In this document: positions 9,017-16,843 of the stretch, one piece after another | Layout: the number at the start of each line of letters is the position of its first letter | Numbering within the stretch: the first letter of the stretch is position 1 | NCBI GenBank assembly: GCA_964392365.1 | Contig: CAYMPH010000004.1 | Location: forward strand, 219,725-283,724 | Length of the DNA: 64,000 nucleotides | Direction of reading: 5' to 3' | Source of the DNA: CAYMPH01 sp964392365 | GTDB lineage: Bacteria > Spirochaetota > UBA4802 > UBA5550 | Made by a program: the position numbers and the translations under genes | The notes under the pieces: generated by a model | What the model saw: only the letters and a program-made list of their open reading frames with translations | What the model was told of the DNA's origin: nothing | The model's database searches: none

Positions 9017-9902
9017 TAAAAATCCTTTTTCTTAATCTATATAATCCATATCTGCCATAAAGATTATAAACCGGAAGAACGGCAGAAAGAAATTTTTCAG
9101 CAGCCGGATAAAGATAGCAGAGCCTGATTAAATTGTAATATAATAAATCAAAGGTATCAGTTTCAATAAATATTTTATCTTCTTCAAATAAAAAATTCCA
9201 CCTTTGTGCGAGCTTACGGGCTTCATCTTTGCCGTCACGCATTTTTACAGCTGCTTTAAACGGACCTTTTAATATGAAAGGAGATGCTTTTTTATTTTTC
9301 AAAGCTGATACTGCAGAAGAAGCAAGCCCCTTTCTCCATCTATCTTTATTGAAAGTTTCAATATGCTTTTTTTCTGCCGGATATGAATCTATTCCAGGTA
9401 TGGATTTCACGGCTTCCGCGCACGCAACCGGGCAGCCTGAAAAAAATACCGGAACAAGACCAAAACTATTCAGAGAAGATGAAAAAAGTTCAGCTTCAGA
9501 AACCGCTTTTCCGTTAACTTCAAGAAAGGCTATTCTGGATGTAAGAGTATGAGCAAGAAATCCGCCGGATCCGGATGAAGAATGCATTCCTATCATCATA
9601 AGAGCTTCCGCACCGTACGGATCACCAATTCCAGGTACAGGTCCTTCTTTATATCCGTGTATTAAATTAACCCGTTTATCAATAAGTTCCGGTATCAGAT
9701 TATATCCTGTTCTATGGAAATCCTTTACTTTAATTTTTTCAGCCCCGGCATTGAACAGTGCTTTTACAACAGCATCAACATCGAGAGACATGTCAATGCA
9801 GGCTTTAAACCATTCATCAGTCAGAAATGCCGAAGCTTCATAACTCCAGCATCCCGAACTTCCCTCAATATCGGAAATTATAAGAATGTTTTTATACTGC
9901 AA
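9003..9902 (-). CDS. M55 family (DppA-like) D-aminopeptidase
   Basis: This 299-residue protein has the M55 features in order. The first metal-binding motif is ISDIEGSSG (Asp11, Glu13). Next come VKDFHRTGYNLIPELI, the NLIHGYKEGP segment and MMIGMHSSSGSGGFLAHTL with its metal-ligand histidines. The family forms decameric zinc enzymes that release N-terminal D-amino acids, for example from peptidoglycan-derived D-Ala-D-Ala. The start is TTG at 9902, two bases after the chemoreceptor stop, with AAAGG just upstream. Its 3' end overlaps the PilZ-like gene by 14 bases, so all three genes are probably translated as a unit. No signal peptide is seen, so it is cytoplasmic. Confidence 0.87.
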   Translation of the reverse strand: MQYKNILIISDIEGSSGCWSYEASAFLTDEWFKACIDMSLDVDAVVKALFNAGAEKIKVKDFHRTGYNLIPELIDKRVNLIHGYKEGPVPGIGDPYGAEALMMIGMHSSSGSGGFLAHTLTSRIAFLEVNGKAVSEAELFSSSLNSFGLVPVFFSGCPVACAEAVKSIPGIDSYPAEKKHIETFNKDRWRKGLASSAVSALKNKKASPFILKGPFKAAVKMRDGKDEARKLAQRWNFLFEEDKIFIETDTFDLLYYNLIRLCYLYPAAEKFLSAVLPVYNLYGRYGLYRLRKRIFNEKN

Positions 9903-9904
9903 AA

Positions 9905-11803
9905 TCAGGCCTTTAGTTTTTTAATTTCACCGGTATCGGAATTCTCTTTATTCTTCAATTTGAAAAATGAAAGTATTTTCTTAAAACCATCTGAATAATC
10001 ACTTAAAGCCTCAGCTGCAGATACAAGTTCTTCAGAAGCTGCAGCATTCTGCTGTGTAACTTCATTAAGCATCTGCATTCCTGAATTTATCTGCCCGATA
10101 CCTGTATTCTGTTCAAGAGAAGACTTTGTAATGCTTTGAATGAGTTCCGCTGTTTTTTTTATTTTCGGAACAATACCGGACATCATGCTGCCTGCTTTTT
10201 CAGAAATTTCAAGACTCGTTTGTGTTAAAGAACTGATTTCCTGTGATGCAAGCTGGCTTTTCTCAGCGAGTTTTCTAACTTCACCTGCAACAACAGCAAA
10301 TCCCTTGCCGTGCTCACCAGCCCGTGCAGCTTCAATTGCTGCATTCAGAGCAAGAAGATTTGTCTGATATGCTATATCTTCAATAACGCTTATTTTTGAA
10401 GCTATTTTTTTCATGGATTCCACAGTCATCATTACAGAGGTTCCAACATTTTCTGCTTCATTTGCAGCTTCTCCTGCAAGTGTATCTGTATTCTTTGAAT
10501 TTTCAGCATTACTTGATGCTGCAGCTCCAATTTCTTCAAGAGTAGAACTTATCTGCTCAATGCTCGCAGCCTGGTCGCTCGCAGTCTGACTTAAATTTTG
10601 TGCTGTTGATTTAATTTCGTTGGAGGATAAATATAAATTATCAGCTCTGCTGAGTACATCCACTAATGTCAGATTCAGTCTGTCAAGAGTTGTATTCATT
10701 GCTTCAATCATATGCCCGATTTCATCTTTACTCATTTCTCCATTATAACTTAAAGTAAGATCCCCTACTGATACTTTTGTTATTATATCACTAAGGGTTA
10801 TTACAGGTTTGATAACGAATTTCATAATTACAAGGTACAGAATTCCTAAAAGAAATATACATGATACTACAAAAATACCAATTATAAAATACCGTAGCTT
10901 ATTTGCAGTATCCATAAGCTCATCCATATAAGTGCCGCTGCCGATTATCCAGTCCCAATTTTTATATTTTGCGTATACAACAATCTTCTCGCGCGAAAAG
11001 GTTTCACCGCGATCTTTATTTATCCATGGATATACAATTACACCATTCTTTTTTTCATGTATTTCCTTTATAAACTCATGCCCGTTTGAATCTTTTGAAG
11101 CAAGAATATTTTTACCTTCCTGTGCAGGATGCACGATGAGCGTGCCTTTCTCTTCACCTTCCCTGTCATCAAGGACATAGGAATAACCAGTTTCTCCAAT
11201 TTTAATTCCTTTTATTTTTTCTTTAAGACCTTTCAGATCTTCAGTAAAATCCTGGCCTACAAAAAGGACTCCAATAATATTATTCCCGTTTTTTATTGGA
11301 CTGTAATTTGTCATGTAATAACGTCCAAAAAGAACAGCCTTCCCGGAATAGGATTCTCCAGATAAAAGTTTTGCATAAGCCGGATGATTCCTGTCCAGTA
11401 AAGTACCTACGGCTCTGGTGCCGTCTTCTTTTTTTAGTGAAGTTTGTATCCGCTGAAAGTCATCATCTTTACGTATAAAAACAGTGGCAACTGCTCCAGT
11501 AATTTTTGTGAATTTATCAATTTCCCACTGTGTTATTGCCAGTGAATTTTTATTATTGTATGATTCAAAAACATTACCTAATTTAATAGAGCTTTCTGTA
11601 AGATTATGATCGTAAGATTCAATAATATTAAGAACCTGCTTGTTCACAAGCTGAAGGTTTTCTACTGCATCGTGCTTCAAAAGGAAGTTGATAAAAAATG
11701 TTGAGGATATTATTACTAAAAGCAGCGCAGATAGAATTACTATGGATTGAATAATAAGCAGTTTGGCATTTAATTTAAGTTTTTTAAGGTTTTCTTTTAT
11801 CAT
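9905..11803 (-). CDS. methyl-accepting chemotaxis protein with periplasmic Cache domain
   Basis: This 632-residue receptor has TM1 at about 14-38. An extracytoplasmic Cache_3/Cache_2-type sensor domain covers about 40-305, including FGRYYMTNYSPI and WDWIIGSGTYMDE. TM2 is at about 307-330, with HAMP at about 330-385 (MKFVIKPVITLSDIITKVS). The signalling domain is about 390-610. Its hairpin tip is AYQTNLLALNAAIEAARAGE, the universally conserved segment. It would pass ligand binding to CheA/CheW, which are not in the window. The M55 peptidase gene begins two bases downstream, which hints at sensing of peptide or cell-wall-derived ligands (inference). A hairpin-bearing 276-base leader separates it from a 38-codon ORF. 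Confidence 0.95.
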   Translation of the reverse strand: MIKENLKKLKLNAKLLIIQSIVILSALLLVIISSTFFINFLLKHDAVENLQLVNKQVLNIIESYDHNLTESSIKLGNVFESYNNKNSLAITQWEIDKFTKITGAVATVFIRKDDDFQRIQTSLKKEDGTRAVGTLLDRNHPAYAKLLSGESYSGKAVLFGRYYMTNYSPIKNGNNIIGVLFVGQDFTEDLKGLKEKIKGIKIGETGYSYVLDDREGEEKGTLIVHPAQEGKNILASKDSNGHEFIKEIHEKKNGVIVYPWINKDRGETFSREKIVVYAKYKNWDWIIGSGTYMDELMDTANKLRYFIIGIFVVSCIFLLGILYLVIMKFVIKPVITLSDIITKVSVGDLTLSYNGEMSKDEIGHMIEAMNTTLDRLNLTLVDVLSRADNLYLSSNEIKSTAQNLSQTASDQAASIEQISSTLEEIGAAASSNAENSKNTDTLAGEAANEAENVGTSVMMTVESMKKIASKISVIEDIAYQTNLLALNAAIEAARAGEHGKGFAVVAGEVRKLAEKSQLASQEISSLTQTSLEISEKAGSMMSGIVPKIKKTAELIQSITKSSLEQNTGIGQINSGMQMLNEVTQQNAAASEELVSAAEALSDYSDGFKKILSFFKLKNKENSDTGEIKKLKA

Positions 11804-11867
11804 AATGCTTACCTCTATTAAATATAATAATAATTATTATTATATACAAATTGAAATTGAGATTGAG

Positions 11868-11910
11868 ATTGGTAGTGTAATTTAACTATTAGTTTTATTA
11901 CACTACCAAT
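11868..11910. other. perfect 14-bp inverted repeat in the chemoreceptor leader
   Basis: ATTGGTAGTGTAAT (11868-11881) and its exact complement (11897-11910) flank a 15-base loop. TTTTGTC follows on the plus strand. On the minus strand it lies 65 bases before the chemoreceptor start codon. It could terminate the upstream 38-codon transcript, form a 5' leader hairpin, or be a protein-binding site. The sequence does not decide. Confidence 0.55.
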
Positions 11911-11967
11911 TTTGTCAATATAATAGTTTTTTATTAATACGCAATTGACATATTGATTTTTCTATGA

Positions 11968-12000
11968 TGGCGGAATTTATATTCTGATATTATTCCGCCA
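11968..12000. other. 9-bp GC-richer hairpin in the chemoreceptor leader
   Basis: TGGCGGAAT (11968-11976) pairs with ATTCCGCCA (11992-12000) around an AT-rich 15-base loop, in otherwise very AT-rich DNA. It lies between the 38-codon ORF (stop at 12080) and the chemoreceptor on the minus strand. It may be the terminator or a processing hairpin of the small transcript. No clear U-run follows on either strand. Confidence 0.4.
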
Positions 12001-12079
12001 CTAGACAAGGAAAGACAAAATATTGAATTAAAACTAAATAAATAATGCAGGGTAGTAATTATCACCGGAATTAAACTGG

Positions 12080-12196
12080 TTATTCTTTCCAGGATACTTC
12101 AAATGCTGATGATTTTGCAAAACCCATACCTTCAATAACGGATAGTACAGTTTCTCCATTTACTTCAACTTTTGGATTAATCGCCTGGAATAACAT
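12080..12196 (-). CDS. 38-residue small protein or N-terminal remnant of a larger gene
   Basis: Read on the minus strand from the ATG at 12196, this ORF encodes 38 residues. It begins MLFQAINPKVEVNGETVLSV and ends in VSWKE and TAA. An AAGGAG ribosome-binding sequence (12205-12210 on the plus strand as ctcctt) sits eight bases before the ATG, the strongest site in this region. The composition is protein-like rather than low complexity. The opening resembles the start of a globular domain, so it may be the 5' stub of a gene that has decayed or a genuine microprotein. It is on the same strand as the chemoreceptor operon, 276 bases upstream. I do not recognise a function. Confidence 0.5.
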   Translation of the reverse strand: MLFQAINPKVEVNGETVLSVIEGMGFAKSSAFEVSWKE

Positions 12197-12461
12197 ATTA
12201 AAATCTCCTTATAAGTTATTTCTTTTTAAAAATATATACATTTAAAAAATTTGTTAATAAAATTGTTTTGTTTCTATAATTATATTAAATAATCTTAACT
12301 ATTTAATAGATTTTTATTATATAGTTAAACACTAAATTTAAAGAAGCAGCAAAGTTTATAAAATAATTTTATCTTTACAAATTTTATATTTTCTAAAACA
12401 TTATCATACCTAATAATATTATTGTTTTTAAATTGAAAATTTTATAAACTAAGAGGCTGTA
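12197..12461. other. divergent AT-rich region upstream of purM
   Basis: These 265 bases separate the minus-strand 38-codon ORF from purM. They are very AT-rich and must hold the purM promoter and that of the small ORF. No purine-riboswitch-like structure, PurR-type palindrome or clear -35/-10 pair stands out. Confidence 0.4.
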
Positions 12462-13496
12462 ATGGGATTAACCTACAAGGATTCCGGAGTTAATATTGAA
12501 GCAGGTAACAATTTCGTAAAAAGAATAACTCCATTTGTTAAAAAAACGTATACTGAAAGAGTAATTACAGGAATAGGCGGATTCGGAGCTTTATATTCGG
12601 GCGCTTTTCCAGGCATGAAAGATCCTGTGCTTGTTTCCGGTACGGATGGCGTAGGAACTAAGCTTAAAATTGCACAAATGATGAACATTCACGACACAAT
12701 CGGAATTGATGCAGTTGCAATGTGCGTAAACGACATTGTAGTATCCGGCGCTATGCCGCTTTTTTTTCTCGATTATATTTCATGTGGAAAACTGAACGAA
12801 GATGTCATGGTAGATATAGTTAAAGGCATTGCACACGGATGCACTCTTGCAGGCTGCTCGCTTATCGGCGGTGAAACTGCAGAACATCCGAATGTAATGG
12901 AAGATAATGATTACGATATAGCCGGATTTTCTGTCGGAGTTGTTGACAGAGAAAAAATAATCAACGGGTCAGATATAAAGCAGGGGGATGTTATTATCGG
13001 GCTGCCATCTTCCGGGATTCACTCAAATGGATATTCTTTTGTAAGAAAGCTTCTTTTCGATATGAAAAAATATAAAGCCGATACTATAATAAATGAACTG
13101 GGAAAATCTCTAGGCGAGACTCTGCTAACTCCTACTAGAATTTATACAAAAAGCATCATCAAAGCTATTGAATCCGGAAATATACTAAAGGGTCTTGTAC
13201 ACATAACAGGCGGCGGATTTTATGAGAACATCCCGCGGATACTGCCTGATAATATCGGCGTTACAATTGAAAAAAAATCTTTTACCATACATCCGATTTT
13301 TACTTTTATGCAGAAAGAAGGAAATGTTGAAGACCGCGAAATGTTCACCACATTCAACATGGGTATAGGCATGATGGTATTTGCTGATAAAAACAGCGCG
13401 GATTCTATTATGAAAAATTTAACTGATTCAGGCGAAAAACCTGTAATCATTGGTGAAGCAATTAATTGCGGCGTTGACAGGGTTATTATAAAGTAA
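12462..13496 (+). CDS. purM: phosphoribosylformylglycinamidine cyclo-ligase (AIR synthetase)
   Basis: This 344-residue enzyme closes the imidazole ring in purine synthesis (FGAM + ATP to AIR). The length equals that of the usual PurM. Diagnostic blocks are the opening YKDSGVNIEAGN, then GGFGALYSG, VSGTDGVGTKLKIA (nucleotide-binding loop) and GIDAVAMCVNDIVVSGAMPLFFLDY. These are followed by AGCSLIGGETAEHPN, GLPSSGIHSNGYSFVRK, TPTRIY and HITGGGFYENIPRILP. All active-site regions look intact. It stands alone, with no other purine gene adjacent. It is followed by a short repeat element (13519-13584). Confidence 0.97.
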   Translation: MGLTYKDSGVNIEAGNNFVKRITPFVKKTYTERVITGIGGFGALYSGAFPGMKDPVLVSGTDGVGTKLKIAQMMNIHDTIGIDAVAMCVNDIVVSGAMPLFFLDYISCGKLNEDVMVDIVKGIAHGCTLAGCSLIGGETAEHPNVMEDNDYDIAGFSVGVVDREKIINGSDIKQGDVIIGLPSSGIHSNGYSFVRKLLFDMKKYKADTIINELGKSLGETLLTPTRIYTKSIIKAIESGNILKGLVHITGGGFYENIPRILPDNIGVTIEKKSFTIHPIFTFMQKEGNVEDREMFTTFNMGIGMMVFADKNSADSIMKNLTDSGEKPVIIGEAINCGVDRVIIK

Positions 13497-13518
13497 CGAA
13501 TATTTAAATTAATCTGCT

Positions 13519-13584
13519 GTCATACCCGCGCAGGCGGGTATCCATTTCTTTTTAAAAGTGGATTCCCGTCTTCACGGGAATGAC
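13519..13584. repeat. 66-bp inverted-repeat element, short form related to the 45.3-kb element
   Basis: The two 26-base arms (13519-13544 and 13559-13584) are imperfect inverted copies, beginning GTCATACCCGCG and GTCATTCCCGTG when read inward. They are joined by a 14-base spacer. Each arm is itself palindromic (CCCGCGCAGGCGGG). The arms match the 26-bp ends of the GIY-YIG element at 45316-45721, so this looks like a miniature, gene-less relative. It sits just after the purM stop and could also act as a transcription-stopping hairpin. Confidence 0.8.
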
Positions 13585-13664
13585 ATTATGTAATATTATA
13601 ATCTATTCTAATAACTAGATTTATAATTTTTCAACAAAAACCTTTCTATAAAAGGGAGTTCTTT

Positions 13665-14342
13665 ATGAAAACAAAACAAGCTGCATTGATTACCTCAATT
13701 TTAACAATTGCTTTATTTATTTCCCCTATTTACTCAAGTGATGTAAAAACAAAATCTGTTCCATCCGGGAAAGCATGGGAAAAGCTCGCTGAAGGTAATA
13801 AAAGATATTATAAAGGTAAAATGCTGCACCCCAGGGGAAATAAATCCCGCAGAGCAGCGCTTGCAAAAACCCAAAAACCGTTTGCAATTATTTTAAGCTG
13901 CTCTGACTCAAGAGTTCCTCCGGAATTATTATTTGACCAGGGTCTCGGTGATCTGTTTGTTGTAAGAACAGCAGGAAATGTTGTGGACGATGTAGCTATA
14001 GGCAGCCTTGAATATGCAGTGGAACATCTAAATGTAAGACTTATTGTTGTTCTGGGACATGAGAGATGCGGTGCAGTTGCTGCAACGGTAAAAGGCGGTG
14101 AAGTCCCGGGTCATATCAGCTCAATAACTAATAAAATAAAGCCATCTGCTGCAATTGCAAAAAAACAGAAAGGCGATCCGGTTGAAAACACTGTAAAAGA
14201 AAATGTCCGCAGAGTGGTAACTGAACTGAGAACATCAAAACCTATATTAACTGAATTTATACATAAGCACGGACTTAAAATTGTCGGTGCAAGATATGAT
14301 CTTGATACAGGAGTAGTTACTAAATTAACAAATTTTAAATAG
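13665..14342 (+). CDS. exported beta-class carbonic anhydrase
   Basis: This 225-residue zinc enzyme interconverts CO2 and bicarbonate. It has a clear Sec signal peptide (hydrophobic residues 8-23, then SSDVKTK), so the mature enzyme is periplasmic. Zinc and catalytic residues are present: CSDSRVPPE (Cys, Asp-Arg pair) and GHERCGA (His, Cys). AGNVVDD and SLEYAVEHLNV are conserved in the family. An AAAGGGAG site precedes the ATG. A second, cytoplasmic beta-carbonic anhydrase gene follows after 96 bases on the same strand. Such a pair on both sides of the inner membrane could equilibrate or move inorganic carbon (inference). Confidence 0.93.
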   Translation: MKTKQAALITSILTIALFISPIYSSDVKTKSVPSGKAWEKLAEGNKRYYKGKMLHPRGNKSRRAALAKTQKPFAIILSCSDSRVPPELLFDQGLGDLFVVRTAGNVVDDVAIGSLEYAVEHLNVRLIVVLGHERCGAVAATVKGGEVPGHISSITNKIKPSAAIAKKQKGDPVENTVKENVRRVVTELRTSKPILTEFIHKHGLKIVGARYDLDTGVVTKLTNFK

Positions 14343-14438
14343 CCAGATTTTTTCCATAAAAAGCTATATAATAAAAAGCATTTCAAACTGCTGATTATAT
14401 TTATTTAAACTTTTTATTTTATTAAAGGAGAATCTGAC

Positions 14439-15050
14439 ATGCCTGAAGAAAAACCGTTGTACACACCTGAAAGAGCATTTGAAATTCTCAAAATAGGGAA
14501 TAAAAGAAGACTTCAGCAGATTCAAAAAAACATAAATCATCCTGAAGCTGGAGAGAAATATAAAGAACATAGGGAAAAATTAATATCAGGCCAGAATCCT
14601 TTTGCAATTCTGGTCGGATGCTCTGATTCCAGATTTCCTCCTGAAATGATTTTTTCAAACCGTGAAGGTGATATTTTCGTAGTTAGAACTGCCGGCCATG
14701 TTATAGAAAATGACGCGGCAGGAAGCATAGAATATGCTGTTGAACATCTCGGTGTTCCGCTTATAGTTGTGCTGGGCCATGATAAATGCGGGGCTGTGAC
14801 AGCAGCAGTTAACCGTTCCGAAGTCCACGGGCATATATTCAATTTAATCGAGCATATCTATCCGGCAGTAAGAAAGGCAAAAGATATACCTGGCGATCCG
14901 GTCCACAATGCGATTAATCAGCATGTTCTTAACACTGTAAAACACATTAAAAAACTGGAACCAATCTGTAAAAAATATTACGAGGATGGCAGATTAAACA
15001 TCCTTGGGGCCAGATGCAGTATCAACAGTTATGAGGTTGAATGGTTATAA
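14439..15050 (+). CDS. cytoplasmic beta-class carbonic anhydrase
   Basis: This 203-residue protein is a paralogue of the preceding gene without a signal peptide. Zinc and catalytic motifs are CSDSRFPPE and GHDKCGA. Conserved VVRTAGHVIENDAAGSIEYA and GARCSINSYEVEWL at the C-terminus fit the plant-type beta-CA fold. An AAAGGAG site lies 8 bases before the ATG. It would supply bicarbonate to carboxylases in the cytoplasm. Spacing suggests an operon with the exported paralogue, although a separate promoter in the 96-base gap is possible. Confidence 0.93.
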   Translation: MPEEKPLYTPERAFEILKIGNKRRLQQIQKNINHPEAGEKYKEHREKLISGQNPFAILVGCSDSRFPPEMIFSNREGDIFVVRTAGHVIENDAAGSIEYAVEHLGVPLIVVLGHDKCGAVTAAVNRSEVHGHIFNLIEHIYPAVRKAKDIPGDPVHNAINQHVLNTVKHIKKLEPICKKYYEDGRLNILGARCSINSYEVEWL

Positions 15051-15285
15051 ACATTTTTTCACAAATTTTTTTAAATTATTATATTAATCTCATTTTATTT
15101 AAAAAAAATCTCCGTATTTCAGATTAATAAAATTCAAATCTAATTTTTATTTTTATAAGAGATTGAAATACTATCGGAACTTTTCAGAGCGGACAATAAA
15201 ATTATCAAAAAAATCCTTGAAACTTTTCCCAAAATGATGTGCTGCTCATGCTATCATATTGGTTTTATAACAACTGGAGGCTGTT

Positions 15286-16674
15286 ATGCTTGCACAGCTT
15301 ATGAACCCTGAAATACGTGAAATGATTCAGGAACGTGATCTTAAAGGATTGCGCGAGGTATTGATCGAATGGCCTGCTCCGGAAGTTGCTTTATTGATTG
15401 AACAGCTGAATATCCCTGACCATATTACCGCATTCCGAATGTTACCGCATGATTTAGCTACAGAAGTTTTTGAGTATCTTCCTCATCATAAACAGCATCA
15501 GCTTATTGATGATCTTGCAAATGAGGAAAAATGGCTTGTTGAACTTTTAAATGATCTCTCGCCGGATGATCGGACAGCTTTGCTTGAAGAACTTCCAGGA
15601 TCAGTAGCAAACAAACTGATGATGAAGCTTTCCCCTGGTGAACGGAAAATTGCAACTGCACTTTTAGGATATCCGGAAGACAGTATCGGACGGCTGATGA
15701 CTACAGAATATGTGGCAGTGCGTCCGGAATGGACAGTAAAAAAGGCGCTTGAACACATACGGGAGTACGGGAAGGACAGCGAAACTTTAAATATTATTTA
15801 TGTTGTAGATAATAAATGGAAACTTCTTGGGGATTGCAAAATCAGGGACGTGCTGCTTGCTAATCCGAGGAGCAGAATATCCAAGATTATGGACAGTCAT
15901 ATTGTAGCTCTGACAGCAGATAAAGATCAGGAAACAGCCATTGATCTTTTTAAATATTACGACAGAATGGCTCTTCCAGTAACTGATACAGGCGGAGTCC
16001 TGCTTGGCATTGTAACTTTCGATGATATGATGGATATAGCTGAAGAGGAAGCAACAGAGGATATTCACAAAATAGGTGGTACTGAAGCGCTCGATATGCC
16101 GTACATCGATACCACGATCGGCTCACTTATTAAAAAACGTGCGAGGTGGCTGGTTTTTCTTTTTTTCGGTGAGATGCTTACAGCTTCTGCCATGGGGTAT
16201 TTTTCAAGCGAGATAGAAAAGGCTGTTGTGCTGGCACTTTTTGTTCCGCTGATTATTTCAAGCGGGGGCAACAGCGGTTCACAGGCATCGACACTTATTA
16301 TCCGTGCAATGGCTGTTGGAGAAATAACTCTGGGCGACTGGTGGCGTGTTATGCGCAGGGAAATCCTTTCCGGACTGGCTCTTGGCGGAATTCTCGGATC
16401 AATAGGAATGATTCGTATAATCAGCTGGCAGATGATATTTAATATGTACGGCGAACACTGGTTTCTTGTATCTCTCACTGTGTGCCTTTCGCTGGTAGGC
16501 GTTGTATTATGGGGAACTCTATCCGGTTCAATGCTGCCATTTATTCTTCGGAAGCTGGGTTTTGACCCGGCAACATCTTCAGCACCTTTTGTTGCGACAC
16601 TTGTTGATGTTACCGGCCTGATTATATATTTTTCAATGGCTGCAATGCTGCTTGGAGGAACTTTATTAAAATAA
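15286..16674 (+). CDS. mgtE: MgtE-type magnesium channel
   Basis: This 462-residue protein has the full MgtE layout. A helical MgtE N domain (about 20-130) has FEYLPHHKQHQLIDDL and LLEELPGSVANKLMMKLSP. A CBS pair (about 135-255) starts GRLMTTEYVAVRPEWTV. Five C-terminal membrane helices (about 280-460) include VPLIISSGGNSGSQASTLIIRAMAVGE and the family end region AATLVDVTGLIIYFSMA (here FVATLVDVTG). The cytosolic domains gate the channel by Mg2+ binding. A CTGGAGG site precedes the ATG. I saw no Mg-sensing riboswitch in the 235 bases upstream. Confidence 0.96.
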   Translation: MLAQLMNPEIREMIQERDLKGLREVLIEWPAPEVALLIEQLNIPDHITAFRMLPHDLATEVFEYLPHHKQHQLIDDLANEEKWLVELLNDLSPDDRTALLEELPGSVANKLMMKLSPGERKIATALLGYPEDSIGRLMTTEYVAVRPEWTVKKALEHIREYGKDSETLNIIYVVDNKWKLLGDCKIRDVLLANPRSRISKIMDSHIVALTADKDQETAIDLFKYYDRMALPVTDTGGVLLGIVTFDDMMDIAEEEATEDIHKIGGTEALDMPYIDTTIGSLIKKRARWLVFLFFGEMLTASAMGYFSSEIEKAVVLALFVPLIISSGGNSGSQASTLIIRAMAVGEITLGDWWRVMRREILSGLALGGILGSIGMIRIISWQMIFNMYGEHWFLVSLTVCLSLVGVVLWGTLSGSMLPFILRKLGFDPATSSAPFVATLVDVTGLIIYFSMAAMLLGGTLLK

Positions 16675-16843
16675 TAAACATATTCGACCTTTATTAATTA
16701 TTTTTATCCAGGACTTTATGGTCAATGGACTTTCCAGAAAAAAAGGGAATCAGTATAAACAAAAACTTGTTGAAATCTATATTCACATATTCTATATTTA
16801 TGATTTAATCATGTTTCCTTACAGAAAAATAAAGGAGAGTGCT

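Noticed and set aside
15051..15285. Magnesium riboswitch upstream of mgtE
   Set aside because: I could not find the paired-arm pattern of known Mg sensors in this AT-rich 235-base region.
16718..16843. Upstream in-frame start for the serine hydrolase
   Set aside because: The extra 42 residues precede the signal peptide, and the AAAGGAG site at 16831-16837 points to the ATG at 16844.
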